64,000 nt of DNA from Gammaproteobacteria bacterium HGW-Gammaproteobacteria-1 (lineage in GTDB: Bacteria; Pseudomonadota; Gammaproteobacteria; Thiohalomonadales; Thiohalomonadaceae), in contig PGZL01000003.1 of assembly GCA_002840095.1 (NCBI GenBank), forward strand, positions 62,001 to 126,000, given 5' to 3'. Position numbers and translations under genes: made by a program. This document shows positions 34,524 to 42,886 of the stretch, piece by piece (position 1 is the first letter of the stretch; every line of letters starts with the position of its first letter). Under the pieces are notes generated by a model. It did no database searches. It was not told the origin of the DNA and saw only the letters and a list, made by a program, of their open reading frames with translations.

Positions 34524-36492
34524 CATTCTCAGTACCGGCGTATCCGGCCTGCTGGCCTTCCAGCGCGCCCTGGCCACCACCAGCCACAACATCTCCAATG
34601 TGAACACGGAGGGTTACAGCCGCCAGCGCACCAATCTCTCCACCCGCATCCCGGAACCTACCGGCGCCGGCTTCATCGGCAGCGGCGTGCGTGTGTCCAG
34701 TGTGGAACGGCTGTACGACCAGTTCCTTTCCGAGCAGCTGCGTACCCAGACCTCGGGCCTGACCAAACTGGACGCCTTCCACAAGCTTTCGTCCCAGGTG
34801 GATAACCTGCTGGCCGATGCCGATGCCGGTATGGCACCGGCGCTGCAGGAGTTTTTCAATGCGCTGCAGGGCGTGGCCGACAATCCGTCGTCCATTCCGG
34901 CGCGTGAGGTGCTGCTGAGCCAGGCAGAATCGGTGGCCCATCGCTTCCAGACCATCGATCAGCGTCTGGCCGGCCTGCGCGACGTGGTCAACGCCTCGGT
35001 GACCAATACCGTCAACGACATCAACACCCTGAGCCAGTCCATCGCCACGGTGAACCAGAGCATTGTTCTGGCCCTGGCGCAGAGCGGCGGCCAGCCGCCC
35101 AACGACCTGCTCGATCAGCGTGATCTGTTGGTACGCCAACTGGCCGAGCGCGTACCGGTTACCACCGTGGAGCAGGATAACGGCGCGATGAACGTGTTCA
35201 TCGGCAACGGCCAGGTCATGGTGCTGGGGACGGACTACAACCAGTTGGACGTCGTTCCCAGCGATTACGACTCCTTCACCCTCCAGGTGGCGTTGCATAC
35301 CAGTGCCGGCCCCGGTCCGGATGTGACCAACTTCCTCAACGGCGGCACCATCGGCGGCCTGCTTTCCTTCCGCAAGGAAGTGCTGGAGCCGGCGCAAAAT
35401 GCCCTGGGACGCATCGCGATCGGTCTGGCCGAGACCATTAACGCCCAGCACGGGCAGGGGCTGGATCTCAACAACCAGCTCGGCAGCGATTTCTTCGGCT
35501 TCGGCGGCGTGACCGCGCAGGCCACTGCCGCCGCCAGCAGCCGCAATCTCGGTGTAGCGACCGTCAGTTACAGCATCACCGATGCGACCGCCCTGACCGC
35601 CAGTGACTACCGCATCAGCACCGCCGACGGGATCAATTACACCCTGACCCGGCTCAGCGACAACAGCGTGGTGGGTACCTACGCGCCCGGCGCCTACCCG
35701 GCGACGATCAGCGTACCGAGTGAAGGTTTTTCGTTCAGCCTGGATGTGGCCGCAGCCGCCGGCGACAGCTTCGAACTGCGTCCGACCCGCGCTGCGGCAC
35801 GTGATATAACGCTGCTCATCGACGACACCAAGGCCATCGCCGCCGCCGCGCCCTTGCGGGCGACCGAAAGCGTGGCCAATCTGGGCAGCGCCAATATCTC
35901 CGCGCTGGATACCACGGCGACAGCCACCACCGATCTGGCCGCGGTACTGGCCGGCGGCAATGTCACCATGACTTACGACAGCGCCATACCGGGATACACC
36001 CTGGGCGGCGCCCTGGCCGGTACGCTGGCCTATGACCCCGCCACCGAGAGCGCAGGCAAGACCTTCGATCTCGGCGCCATCGACCCCGACTACAGCGGCA
36101 TCACCTTCCGCCTTTCCGGTGTGCCGCTGGACGGCGACAGTTTCACCATCAGTGCCAATTACGACGGCGTGGGCGACAACGGCAATGCCCTCAAGCTGGC
36201 GGCCATCGACGGTACGCCGATCCTGTCCGGCGGCACCACCACCTTCCAGAATGCCTACGGCCAGATGGTTTCCCAGGTCGGCGCCCGTACCCACCAGGCC
36301 GGCATCGATCTGGGGGCGCAGGAAACCCTGGTGACCCAGGCCGAGATGGCGCTGGAGTCGGTTTCCGGCGTGAACCTGGATGAGGAGGCCGCCAACATGC
36401 TGAAGTACCAGCAGGCCTACCAGGCCACCGCCCAGATCATCACTATCGCGCAGTCGCTGTTCGACACCCTGCTCAATGCAGTGAGGAGTTAG
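34516..36492 (+). CDS. flgK: Hook-filament junction protein FlgK (HAP1)
   Basis: A 658-residue junction protein exported with the help of FlgN. The start PDILSTGVSGLLAFQRALATTSHNISNVNTEGYSRQRTNL and the end GVNLDEEAANMLKYQQAYQATAQIITIAQSLFDTLLNAVRS are diagnostic. The FlgK helical segment QVDNLLADADAGMAPALQEFFNALQGVADNPSS follows the first block. It is longer than the roughly 550-residue enterobacterial protein because of a Thr/Ala-rich central domain. It is followed by flgL after 2 bases. Confidence 0.97.
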   Translation: MPDILSTGVSGLLAFQRALATTSHNISNVNTEGYSRQRTNLSTRIPEPTGAGFIGSGVRVSSVERLYDQFLSEQLRTQTSGLTKLDAFHKLSSQVDNLLADADAGMAPALQEFFNALQGVADNPSSIPAREVLLSQAESVAHRFQTIDQRLAGLRDVVNASVTNTVNDINTLSQSIATVNQSIVLALAQSGGQPPNDLLDQRDLLVRQLAERVPVTTVEQDNGAMNVFIGNGQVMVLGTDYNQLDVVPSDYDSFTLQVALHTSAGPGPDVTNFLNGGTIGGLLSFRKEVLEPAQNALGRIAIGLAETINAQHGQGLDLNNQLGSDFFGFGGVTAQATAAASSRNLGVATVSYSITDATALTASDYRISTADGINYTLTRLSDNSVVGTYAPGAYPATISVPSEGFSFSLDVAAAAGDSFELRPTRAAARDITLLIDDTKAIAAAAPLRATESVANLGSANISALDTTATATTDLAAVLAGGNVTMTYDSAIPGYTLGGALAGTLAYDPATESAGKTFDLGAIDPDYSGITFRLSGVPLDGDSFTISANYDGVGDNGNALKLAAIDGTPILSGGTTTFQNAYGQMVSQVGARTHQAGIDLGAQETLVTQAEMALESVSGVNLDEEAANMLKYQQAYQATAQIITIAQSLFDTLLNAVRS

Positions 36493-36494
36493 TC

Positions 36495-37739
36495 ATGCGC
36501 ATATCCAGCCGCTTTTTCCAGACTCTGGGCGTGAATTCGATACTTGATCAGCAGGTCAAGCTGAGCAAGACGCAGAATCAGCTCGCCAGCGGCAAACGCA
36601 TACTGGCACCGTCCGACGATCCGGTCGCCACCAGCCAGCTGATGCAGCTGCGGCAGACGGAAAACTCGGTAAACCAGTACCAGGCCAATGCCGATGCGGC
36701 GGTGAACCGCCTGTCCACCGAGGAAGGCGTGCTCAGCAGCGTAACCAACCTGTTGCAGCGGGTGCGTGAACTGGCGATCCAGGCAGCCAATGCCACCCAG
36801 ACCAACGACACCCGAGGTTTTATCGCCTCCGAAGTGCGGCAGCGCCTCGACGAGCTGGTCGGGTTGGCCAACACCAAGGACGGCAACGGCGAATACCTGT
36901 TCGCCGGCAGCAAGGGCTACACCGAGCCCTTCGTGCCCAATGCCGCCGGCGGCTACGACTATTTCGGCGACGACAGCCAGCGTTTCCTGCAAATCGGTGC
37001 CGGCCGCCAGGTCGCGGACGGCAATCCCGGTTCGGAAGTGTTCCAGCGGGTACGCAACGGCAACGGCACCTTCGTCACGGAGGTGAATGCGACGAATGCC
37101 GGCACAGGCATCATCAACAGCGGCAGCGTGCAAGGCAATTTCGTCCCGTCACTTACCGGCGGCGTCAACGGCTACACCCTGCGCTTCATCCAGGTTCTGC
37201 CCACCGACCCCATCACCTATGAAGTATTCGAGTCCGGCGATCCGCAGCCTTCGCCGCACCCGACACCGGTGGCCACCGGAACCTATGTGGACGGCGAACC
37301 CATCGCGTTCCAGGGCGCACTAGTGACCGTGACCGGCACGCCCGCCGACGGCGATACCTTCTCCGTCCGCTCCAGCGAGTACAAGGACGTGTTTCAGACG
37401 CTGAGCGACTTCGTCACCACGCTGGAAACCGGCGTGAACTCGGCCGCCGGGCAGGCCCAGCTCAACAACCAAATCAACAGCTTCCTCGCCGATGTCGACC
37501 AGGATATGACCAATATCCTCACCGTGCGCGCCGGCGTCGGTGCGCGCCTTAACGCCATCGATGGGCAGCGTTATATCAACGAGGATCAGTTGCTTCAGAC
37601 CACCCAGATCATCTCTTCCATCGAGGACCTGGATTATGCCGATGCCGTCAGCCGCCTCAATCTGCAGCTGGCCGGCCTCGAGGCGGCCCAGCAGTCCTAT
37701 CTGAAGGTGCAGGGGCTGTCGTTGTTCAATTTTCTCTGA
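36495..37739 (+). CDS. flgL: Hook-filament junction protein FlgL (HAP3)
   Basis: A 414-residue flagellin-like protein. The N-terminus RISSRFFQTLGVNSILDQQVKLSKTQNQLASGKRILAPSDDPVATSQ and the C-terminal SSIEDLDYADAVSRLNLQLAGLEAAQQSYLKVQGLSLFNFL are the FlgL hallmarks. It is co-transcribed with flgK. A hairpin GGGGCC-N9-GGCCCC follows at 37798-37818, without a T-run. Confidence 0.96.
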   Translation: MRISSRFFQTLGVNSILDQQVKLSKTQNQLASGKRILAPSDDPVATSQLMQLRQTENSVNQYQANADAAVNRLSTEEGVLSSVTNLLQRVRELAIQAANATQTNDTRGFIASEVRQRLDELVGLANTKDGNGEYLFAGSKGYTEPFVPNAAGGYDYFGDDSQRFLQIGAGRQVADGNPGSEVFQRVRNGNGTFVTEVNATNAGTGIINSGSVQGNFVPSLTGGVNGYTLRFIQVLPTDPITYEVFESGDPQPSPHPTPVATGTYVDGEPIAFQGALVTVTGTPADGDTFSVRSSEYKDVFQTLSDFVTTLETGVNSAAGQAQLNNQINSFLADVDQDMTNILTVRAGVGARLNAIDGQRYINEDQLLQTTQIISSIEDLDYADAVSRLNLQLAGLEAAQQSYLKVQGLSLFNFL

Positions 37740-37932
37740 CGATTCCGCCCACCCGGATACCCGGAGTGAGCATCCCACAGGCCTCCCGTTGACCAAGGGG
37801 GCCGACTGAGCAGGCCCCGTCTCCGCCTTGTGCGTTCTGCATCCCATGCCCGGCGTGTAATATGTGGCATGGGCGGTTTGGATTCATCTCTGCCGGTTTC
37901 ACATACCAATAATCGCAGCGAAGCAGGTATCC

Positions 37933-40623
37933 ATGAACGACATTTCCCCGGAGTTGGGCAAGAGTCTTGCCGGAGCGGTTGAACTTGCCATCGAGCGGCA
38001 GCAGGCGGGGGATGTCGCGGGTGCCGAAGCCTTGTATCTCAAAGTCTTGAGCGTGGATGGCGCCAATCCTGTGGCACTGCACAATCTCGGCCTGATACGA
38101 CTGCACGGCGGCCACAGCGCGGTTGCAGTCGAATTGCTGACGGCGGCAGTCCAGCAACGCCCCGCGGAGCCGGTCTTTCACTTCAATCTCGCCTTCGCCT
38201 ACCAGCATACCCAGCACCTGGCGGAGGCCAGAGACTCCTACCAGGCCGCCATCCGGCTCAATCCTTCCTATCGGACGGCCTGGGAAAACCTCGGTGTCGT
38301 CCTGCAGGATTTGGGGGAATACGCGGACGCGGAAGCCGCCTATCGCAAGGCCCTGATGCTGGATGCCTGTTCGCAGGTTGCACACAAAAACCTCATTGCC
38401 GTGTTGCGCACGCTGGGACGGACGCAGGAGGCGCTGGAGCAGTGCTCCGTGGCGCTCGACTGCGCTCCCGTGAACAGCCTGATCGCCTGCCAGAAGGGGG
38501 CGATCCTGCTGTCGCTGGGGGATTTTGCCGCCGGTTGGCCGCTCTACGAGTGGCGCTACTGGGATGCGGAGGCTCTTGAGTCGGCGCCACCCCACCGTGT
38601 GCCCTTGCCCAAGTGGGATGGATGCGATCTGGCAGGCAGGAAAATCGTGGCCTGTGGCGAGGAGGGGATCGGCGACGAAATCATGTTCGCGTCCTGCGTG
38701 CCGGACCTGCTTGCCCAGGCCGAGTCGGTGCTGCTGGTGTGCGCCCCCCGCCTGGTGCCGCTGTTTGCGCGCTCGTTTCCTCAGGCTGAGGTGCGTGCCG
38801 CCTACGACAAGGTGACGGTACTGGAGCCGCGGGATGAATTTGATTTTCGTATTGCCCTGCCCAGTCTGCCGCAATATCTCCGCCCCGATGCCGAATCCTT
38901 TCCCGGCCGCCCCTATCTGAAAGCCGACGCGCAGGCGATCGCAGGCTGGCGTGAGCGTCTGTCCGCCCTGGGCGACCAGCCCAGGATCGGTATCTCCTGG
39001 CGCGGCGGGTTGAATCCGCGGGATCGGGTGGCGCGGTCGCTGGAATTGTCGCAGCTGCGCCCGCTGTTTGAGTGCAGCGAAGTCATGTTTATTGATGTGC
39101 AGTACGGCGATCACGCGGACGAGGCCGCCGCCTTTGCCGCGGCAGGCGGGGGGGGGCTGGTGTCGCTCCCTGAGGTCGATCCGCTGCGGGACATGGACGA
39201 TTTCGCCGCCTTGCTGAGCGCCCTCGACCTGGTCATTTCCGTCGACAACTCCACGGCACACCTGGCCGGTGCCCTCGGCGTGCCGACCTGGGTGCTGTTG
39301 CCGTCGCTGGCGGACTGGCGCTGGCAGGTGTCCGGCGAGCGGAGTGTCTGGTATGAATCGGCGCGGCTATGGCGCCAGGAGGGGCACGGCGCGGATGCGT
39401 GGAGTGCGTTGCTGGGGCGTGTCGCCGGGCAGCTGCAGGCCGGCATCCCGTCGGTGCCGCGCGCGGAGGCATCGCCTGCGCCGGCCGATGCATTCCCCGA
39501 CGTGCATGCCGGGACGATGGTGGACGCTGTCCCGCGCGCCGTCCTGCTCAACGATACGGCCTATTGGTATCACTGGGGCTGCACCTGCACGAGCCTGGCC
39601 CTGCACCAGGGACTGCGGGCATCCGGCTTCGTGGTGGAAAGCATTCCCATCACGGTCGCGAACCGCTTGCAGACCTTGCCGGAGCGTATCGACGATTTCG
39701 ACAGCGAGTCGTTCTTCACTGCCTTCCGTGCGTCGAATGCCGCGTTGATCGAACAGCTGCGCCGGTGCGACCTTGTCGTGGTCAACGGCGAGGGGACCCT
39801 GCATGGCCTGGGGAGGCCGGCGCTGGCGCTGCTGTATCTCATCCATGTCGCCAGGCACTGGTTGGGGAAAAATACCCAGGTGATCAACCACTCCTGTTAT
39901 CCCGCCGATGCCGACGTCAAAGATGCGGCCGTGGCGGAGGCGCTTTATCGCAAGGTCTATGCCGGCCTGGATCGCGTTGTGGTGCGCGAGCCGGGCAGCA
40001 GCGCCGCGTTGGCCGCTCTGGGCGTCAGGGTGGAGGAGGGATTTGACTGCCTGCCGCTGTTCGCCCGTGAACGGATCACTGCCGGCGGCAGCAGGAGCCG
40101 GCGGGTGGTCATCGCCGGCACGGTGGCCCTGACCCAGGACTTCCTGTCCCAGCTGGCCGACCTAGCGGACCTCGTCCTGGCCCAGGGCTATCAGGTGGAT
40201 GTCCTGGTGGGCGCCAATGCCTACCTGGCCCATGACGACGTGCTGCTGGTCAATGCCCTGCACCGGCACCTGCGTGGCCGCTACCGCCTGGTGGCGGCGA
40301 CCGACGAGACGCAGTGGCTGGAGACCATCCGGGATGCGGCGGTGCTGATTTCCGGGCGGTTCCACCACACCATTGCGGCCGCCTGGCTGGGGACGCCGTT
40401 TCTTGTCGCCGCCAGCAATACCGCCAAGATCGATGGCTTGCTCGAACGCCTGGAACTGGACCCGGCGGCCGTCTGGATCAGTCCGGTGCAGCCGCAGGAG
40501 GCCGCCCGGAAGCTGACGCGCCTGCTGCAGGAGCCGGCGGCGGCGCAGGTGTCGGAGCGGACGCGCGCACGGCTGCTGGAGCTGGCGGGGAAAAACTTTT
40601 CCGGGTTTTCTGGAAGATTGTAA
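37933..40623 (+). CDS. TPR - glycosyltransferase-like - polysaccharide pyruvyltransferase-like fusion protein
   Basis: An 896-residue protein with three parts. Residues about 10-190 are tetratricopeptide repeats (NPVALHNLGLIRLHGGHSAV; TAWENLGVVLQDLGEYADAE). Residues about 200-520 resemble the GT9/heptosyltransferase-like part often fused to TPRs (CGEEGIGDEIMFAS near 240; ISVDNSTAHLAGALGVPTWVLLP near 435). Residues about 533-880 resemble the PS_pyruv_trans/CsaB fold (NDTAYWYHWGC, VVVNGEGTLHG, VINHSCYPAD, VVREPGSSAALAALGV, ISGRFHHTIAAAWLGTPFLVAAS). It is placed between flgL and fliC, so flagellin or filament glycan modification is likely but unproven. There is no signal peptide. The start at 37933 follows the family-like TPR onset. 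Confidence 0.85.
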   Translation: MNDISPELGKSLAGAVELAIERQQAGDVAGAEALYLKVLSVDGANPVALHNLGLIRLHGGHSAVAVELLTAAVQQRPAEPVFHFNLAFAYQHTQHLAEARDSYQAAIRLNPSYRTAWENLGVVLQDLGEYADAEAAYRKALMLDACSQVAHKNLIAVLRTLGRTQEALEQCSVALDCAPVNSLIACQKGAILLSLGDFAAGWPLYEWRYWDAEALESAPPHRVPLPKWDGCDLAGRKIVACGEEGIGDEIMFASCVPDLLAQAESVLLVCAPRLVPLFARSFPQAEVRAAYDKVTVLEPRDEFDFRIALPSLPQYLRPDAESFPGRPYLKADAQAIAGWRERLSALGDQPRIGISWRGGLNPRDRVARSLELSQLRPLFECSEVMFIDVQYGDHADEAAAFAAAGGGGLVSLPEVDPLRDMDDFAALLSALDLVISVDNSTAHLAGALGVPTWVLLPSLADWRWQVSGERSVWYESARLWRQEGHGADAWSALLGRVAGQLQAGIPSVPRAEASPAPADAFPDVHAGTMVDAVPRAVLLNDTAYWYHWGCTCTSLALHQGLRASGFVVESIPITVANRLQTLPERIDDFDSESFFTAFRASNAALIEQLRRCDLVVVNGEGTLHGLGRPALALLYLIHVARHWLGKNTQVINHSCYPADADVKDAAVAEALYRKVYAGLDRVVVREPGSSAALAALGVRVEEGFDCLPLFARERITAGGSRSRRVVIAGTVALTQDFLSQLADLADLVLAQGYQVDVLVGANAYLAHDDVLLVNALHRHLRGRYRLVAATDETQWLETIRDAAVLISGRFHHTIAAAWLGTPFLVAASNTAKIDGLLERLELDPAAVWISPVQPQEAARKLTRLLQEPAAAQVSERTRARLLELAGKNFSGFSGRL

Positions 40624-40676
40624 CTGATTGATATATTTGGTGTTTTATTTTGTTTCTGCGGCGGAAAAATTTTTCC
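40587..40676. repeat. Two palindromic copies of GGAAAAAYTTTTCC upstream of fliC
   Basis: GGAAAAACTTTTCC at 40587-40600 (inside the end of the fusion gene) and GGAAAAATTTTTCC at 40663-40676 differ in one base and lie 76 bases apart, about seven helical turns. The second is 10 bases before the fliC -35 element. Confidence 0.55.
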
Positions 40677-40685
40677 CGAAATTGC

Positions 40686-40712
40686 TAAAGGTTTCCTCCC
40701 CTGGGTCGATAA
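40686..40712 (+). promoter_or_regulatory. Sigma-28 (FliA) promoter for fliC
   Basis: TAAAGGTT (40686-40693), an 11-base spacer and GTCGATAA (40705-40712) match the FliA consensus TAAAGTTT-N11-GCCGATAA well. The flagellin ATG is 111 bases downstream. Confidence 0.82.
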
Positions 40713-40823
40713 ATTAACCGGAAGCGGTAAATGCTCAAATGGTTTCAAGAGCATATCCGCTAATGACAACCCCGCCCGCCCCTGCACAGCAGGGTAGATT
40801 GGGCGACCAGAGGAGACGCAATC

Positions 40824-42290
40824 ATGCCTCAGATTATCAACACCAACATCATGTCGCTGAACTCGCAGCGCAACCTGAACACCTCGCAGACCGATCTGCA
40901 GGTGTCCCTGCAGCGTCTGTCCTCCGGCCTGCGTATCAACAGCGCCAAGGACGATGCCGCCGGTCTGGCCATTTCCGAGCGTTTCACCACCCAGATCCGC
41001 GGCCTGAACCAGGCGGTGCGCAACGCCAACGACGGTATCTCCCTGGCGCAGACTGCTGAAGGCGCCCTGGGCGAGCTGAACAACAACCTGCAGCGTATCC
41101 GCGAGCTGGCCGTGCAGTCCGCCAACGCCACCAACTCCTCGTCCGACCGTTCCGCTCTGGACCAGGAAGTGCAGCAGCGTATCGCTGAAATCGAGCGTAT
41201 CGCCTCGCAGACCTCGTTCAACGGCCAGAAGATTCTCGACGGCACCTTCGGTACCGCCGCGTTCCAGGTCGGCGCCAACGTCGGCGAGACCATCAGCCTG
41301 AACCTGACCACCGGCATGCGTTCCAGCCAGATCGGCCAGATTGCCAGCGCCACCGGTACTGAAGTCACCGCCAACATCCTGACCGACGGCGGTCTGGAAA
41401 TCGCCGTGGGCCAGGGCACTGCCGTGGCCATCGGTGCCTCCGTGGCCGGCAGCGAGCCGGGCCAGAGCAACTACAGCGCCTACGCCAAGGTCCGCGCGAT
41501 CAACGAAGCCGGCGTGTCCGGTCTGACCGCGACCGCGTCCAACACCCATGGCGCCGCGTTCTCCACCATCACCGGCGCCACCGCAGGTACCGGCACCGGT
41601 TTCGTGGCGGGCTCCTACGTCCTCAACATCAACGGCACCGAGGTGATGAACCAGACCCTCGCCAGTGGCGGTACGGTCACCGCTGCCGATGTTGCCTCGC
41701 AGGTCAACCTGTACTCCAACATCACCGGCGTGTCCGCCTCCGTCACCAGCGGCGTGCTGACCTTCAGCACCGTCGACGGCCGCGATACCACCATTACCGA
41801 GACTGTCGGTCTGGGTACTCTAGGTGCCGGCGGTGCTGGCGGGTCGGGTACGGGTATCGATGCAACGTCCGAAGGCGAAACGCGCGGCACCATCACGCTG
41901 AGCGCGGCCGACAACATCGTGATGACCGGCCAGTTTGCCGACATCGGTCATGCGGCCACCATCTCCAAGGACACCACCACGCTGAGCAGCGTGGACGTGC
42001 TGAACGTGACCAACGCCAACGATGCCATCCAGCGTGTCGATGCGGCCCTGACCTCGGTCAGCTCCCTGCGCAGCACCTTCGGTGCCATCCAGAACCGCTT
42101 CGAGTCGACCATCGCCAACCTGAGCACCACGGTGGAGAACCTGACCGCTTCCCGTAGCCGTATCCAGGATACGGACTTCGCGGCGGAAACGGCGAACCTG
42201 ACCCGTGCCCAGATCCTGCAGCAGGCAGGTGTGGCGATGTTGGCCCAGGCGAACCAGCTGCCGCAGAACGTCCTGTCGCTGCTGCAGTAA
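40824..42290 (+). CDS. fliC: Flagellin FliC
   Basis: Filament subunit of 488 residues. The conserved D0/D1 N-terminus (INTNIMSLNSQRNLNTSQTDLQVSLQRLSSGLRINSAKDDAAGL) and C-terminus (RIQDTDFAAETANLTRAQILQQAGVAMLAQANQLPQNVLSLLQ) flank a Thr/Ala/Gly-rich variable centre (about residues 175-390). No cysteine is present, as usual for flagellins. The many Ser/Thr in the centre are possible glycan sites, relevant to the glycosyltransferase fusion directly upstream. GAGGAGACGCAATC precedes the ATG. Confidence 0.98.
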   Translation: MPQIINTNIMSLNSQRNLNTSQTDLQVSLQRLSSGLRINSAKDDAAGLAISERFTTQIRGLNQAVRNANDGISLAQTAEGALGELNNNLQRIRELAVQSANATNSSSDRSALDQEVQQRIAEIERIASQTSFNGQKILDGTFGTAAFQVGANVGETISLNLTTGMRSSQIGQIASATGTEVTANILTDGGLEIAVGQGTAVAIGASVAGSEPGQSNYSAYAKVRAINEAGVSGLTATASNTHGAAFSTITGATAGTGTGFVAGSYVLNINGTEVMNQTLASGGTVTAADVASQVNLYSNITGVSASVTSGVLTFSTVDGRDTTITETVGLGTLGAGGAGGSGTGIDATSEGETRGTITLSAADNIVMTGQFADIGHAATISKDTTTLSSVDVLNVTNANDAIQRVDAALTSVSSLRSTFGAIQNRFESTIANLSTTVENLTASRSRIQDTDFAAETANLTRAQILQQAGVAMLAQANQLPQNVLSLLQ

Positions 42291-42313
42291 GGTTGGAGTC
42301 GGTAAGTGAGTAG

Positions 42314-42352
42314 GAGGGACGGGGGCAATCTGAGGGTTGTCCCCGTACCCTC
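42314..42352 (+). repeat. Stem-loop between fliC and flaG
   Basis: GAGGG-ACGGGGGCAA and TTGTCCCCGTACCCTC pair with few mismatches across a short loop. There is no T-run. It could protect the abundant fliC message or partly terminate it. Confidence 0.55.
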
Positions 42353-42371
42353 ATAAGGAGAGGTGAATATC

Positions 42372-42767
42372 ATGCCTACGGACATCAAATTCCAGGCAAA
42401 TATTTCGCCGAGCAGCCCAGCCCGGCCAGCTCCGGTTGTCGCCAAGACAGCCGGGGATGTCGGCGTTGATGCCGCAGAGCAGCAAGAGGCAACAGCGGCT
42501 GCAAGCAACCCCACTCCGCCTGCCGCCAACCCGGAGCAGCTCAGGAATGCCATGAGCCAGCTCTCCAACTACGTGCAGAGCGTGCAGCGCAACCTCAATT
42601 TCTCCATCGACGAGAGCAGTGGTCAGACCGTGATCAAGGTGATCGACTCGGAGAGCGAGGAGATCATCCGGCAGATTCCTTCCGAGGAAATGCTGGCGCT
42701 GGCGCGACGTTTGAATGAGTTGAACGGTGAGCAGGTGAGTGGACTGCTTATGCAGTCGAAGGCTTGA
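42372..42767 (+). CDS. flaG: FlaG-family flagellar protein
   Basis: A 131-residue protein of the FlaG family, which influences filament length in polar flagellates. The first half is disordered and Ala/Pro-rich. The second half has the family core VQSVQRNLNFSIDESSGQTVIKVIDSESEEIIRQIPSEEMLALARRL. The ATG at 42372 has GAGGTGA 5 bases upstream, preferred over a GTG at 42363. It lies between fliC and fliD as in Vibrio and Pseudomonas. Confidence 0.92.
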   Translation: MPTDIKFQANISPSSPARPAPVVAKTAGDVGVDAAEQQEATAAASNPTPPAANPEQLRNAMSQLSNYVQSVQRNLNFSIDESSGQTVIKVIDSESEEIIRQIPSEEMLALARRLNELNGEQVSGLLMQSKA

Positions 42768-42768
42768 T

Positions 42769-42784
42769 TGGCATAGATGTTGCC
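42769..42784 (+). promoter_or_regulatory. Sigma-54 promoter for fliD
   Basis: TGGCATAGATGTTGCC has both invariant dinucleotides in phase and starts one base after the flaG stop. Predicted transcription start is near 42795. Confidence 0.75.
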
Positions 42785-42823
42785 TCACTCAAGCGCATAA
42801 ACGCGGAGAGACTTGTTTTTGAC

Positions 42824-42843
42824 GGCGGCCGGCAGCGGCCGCC
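42824..42843 (+). repeat. GC-rich hairpin in the fliD leader
   Basis: GGCGGCCG-GCAG-CGGCCGCC is a perfect 8-base-pair stem with a GCAG tetraloop, 43 bases before the fliD ATG. There is no T-run after it. It may affect translation or stability of the fliD message. Confidence 0.55.
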
Positions 42844-42886
42844 ACCTTTCCGTGGCAGATGAGTTTGACACTGAGGGGTAGGTTCC

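Noticed and set aside
34480-36294. 604-codon open frame on the minus strand across flgK
   Set aside because: Antisense of FlgK with His/Gly/Gln-rich low-complexity composition typical of shadow frames.
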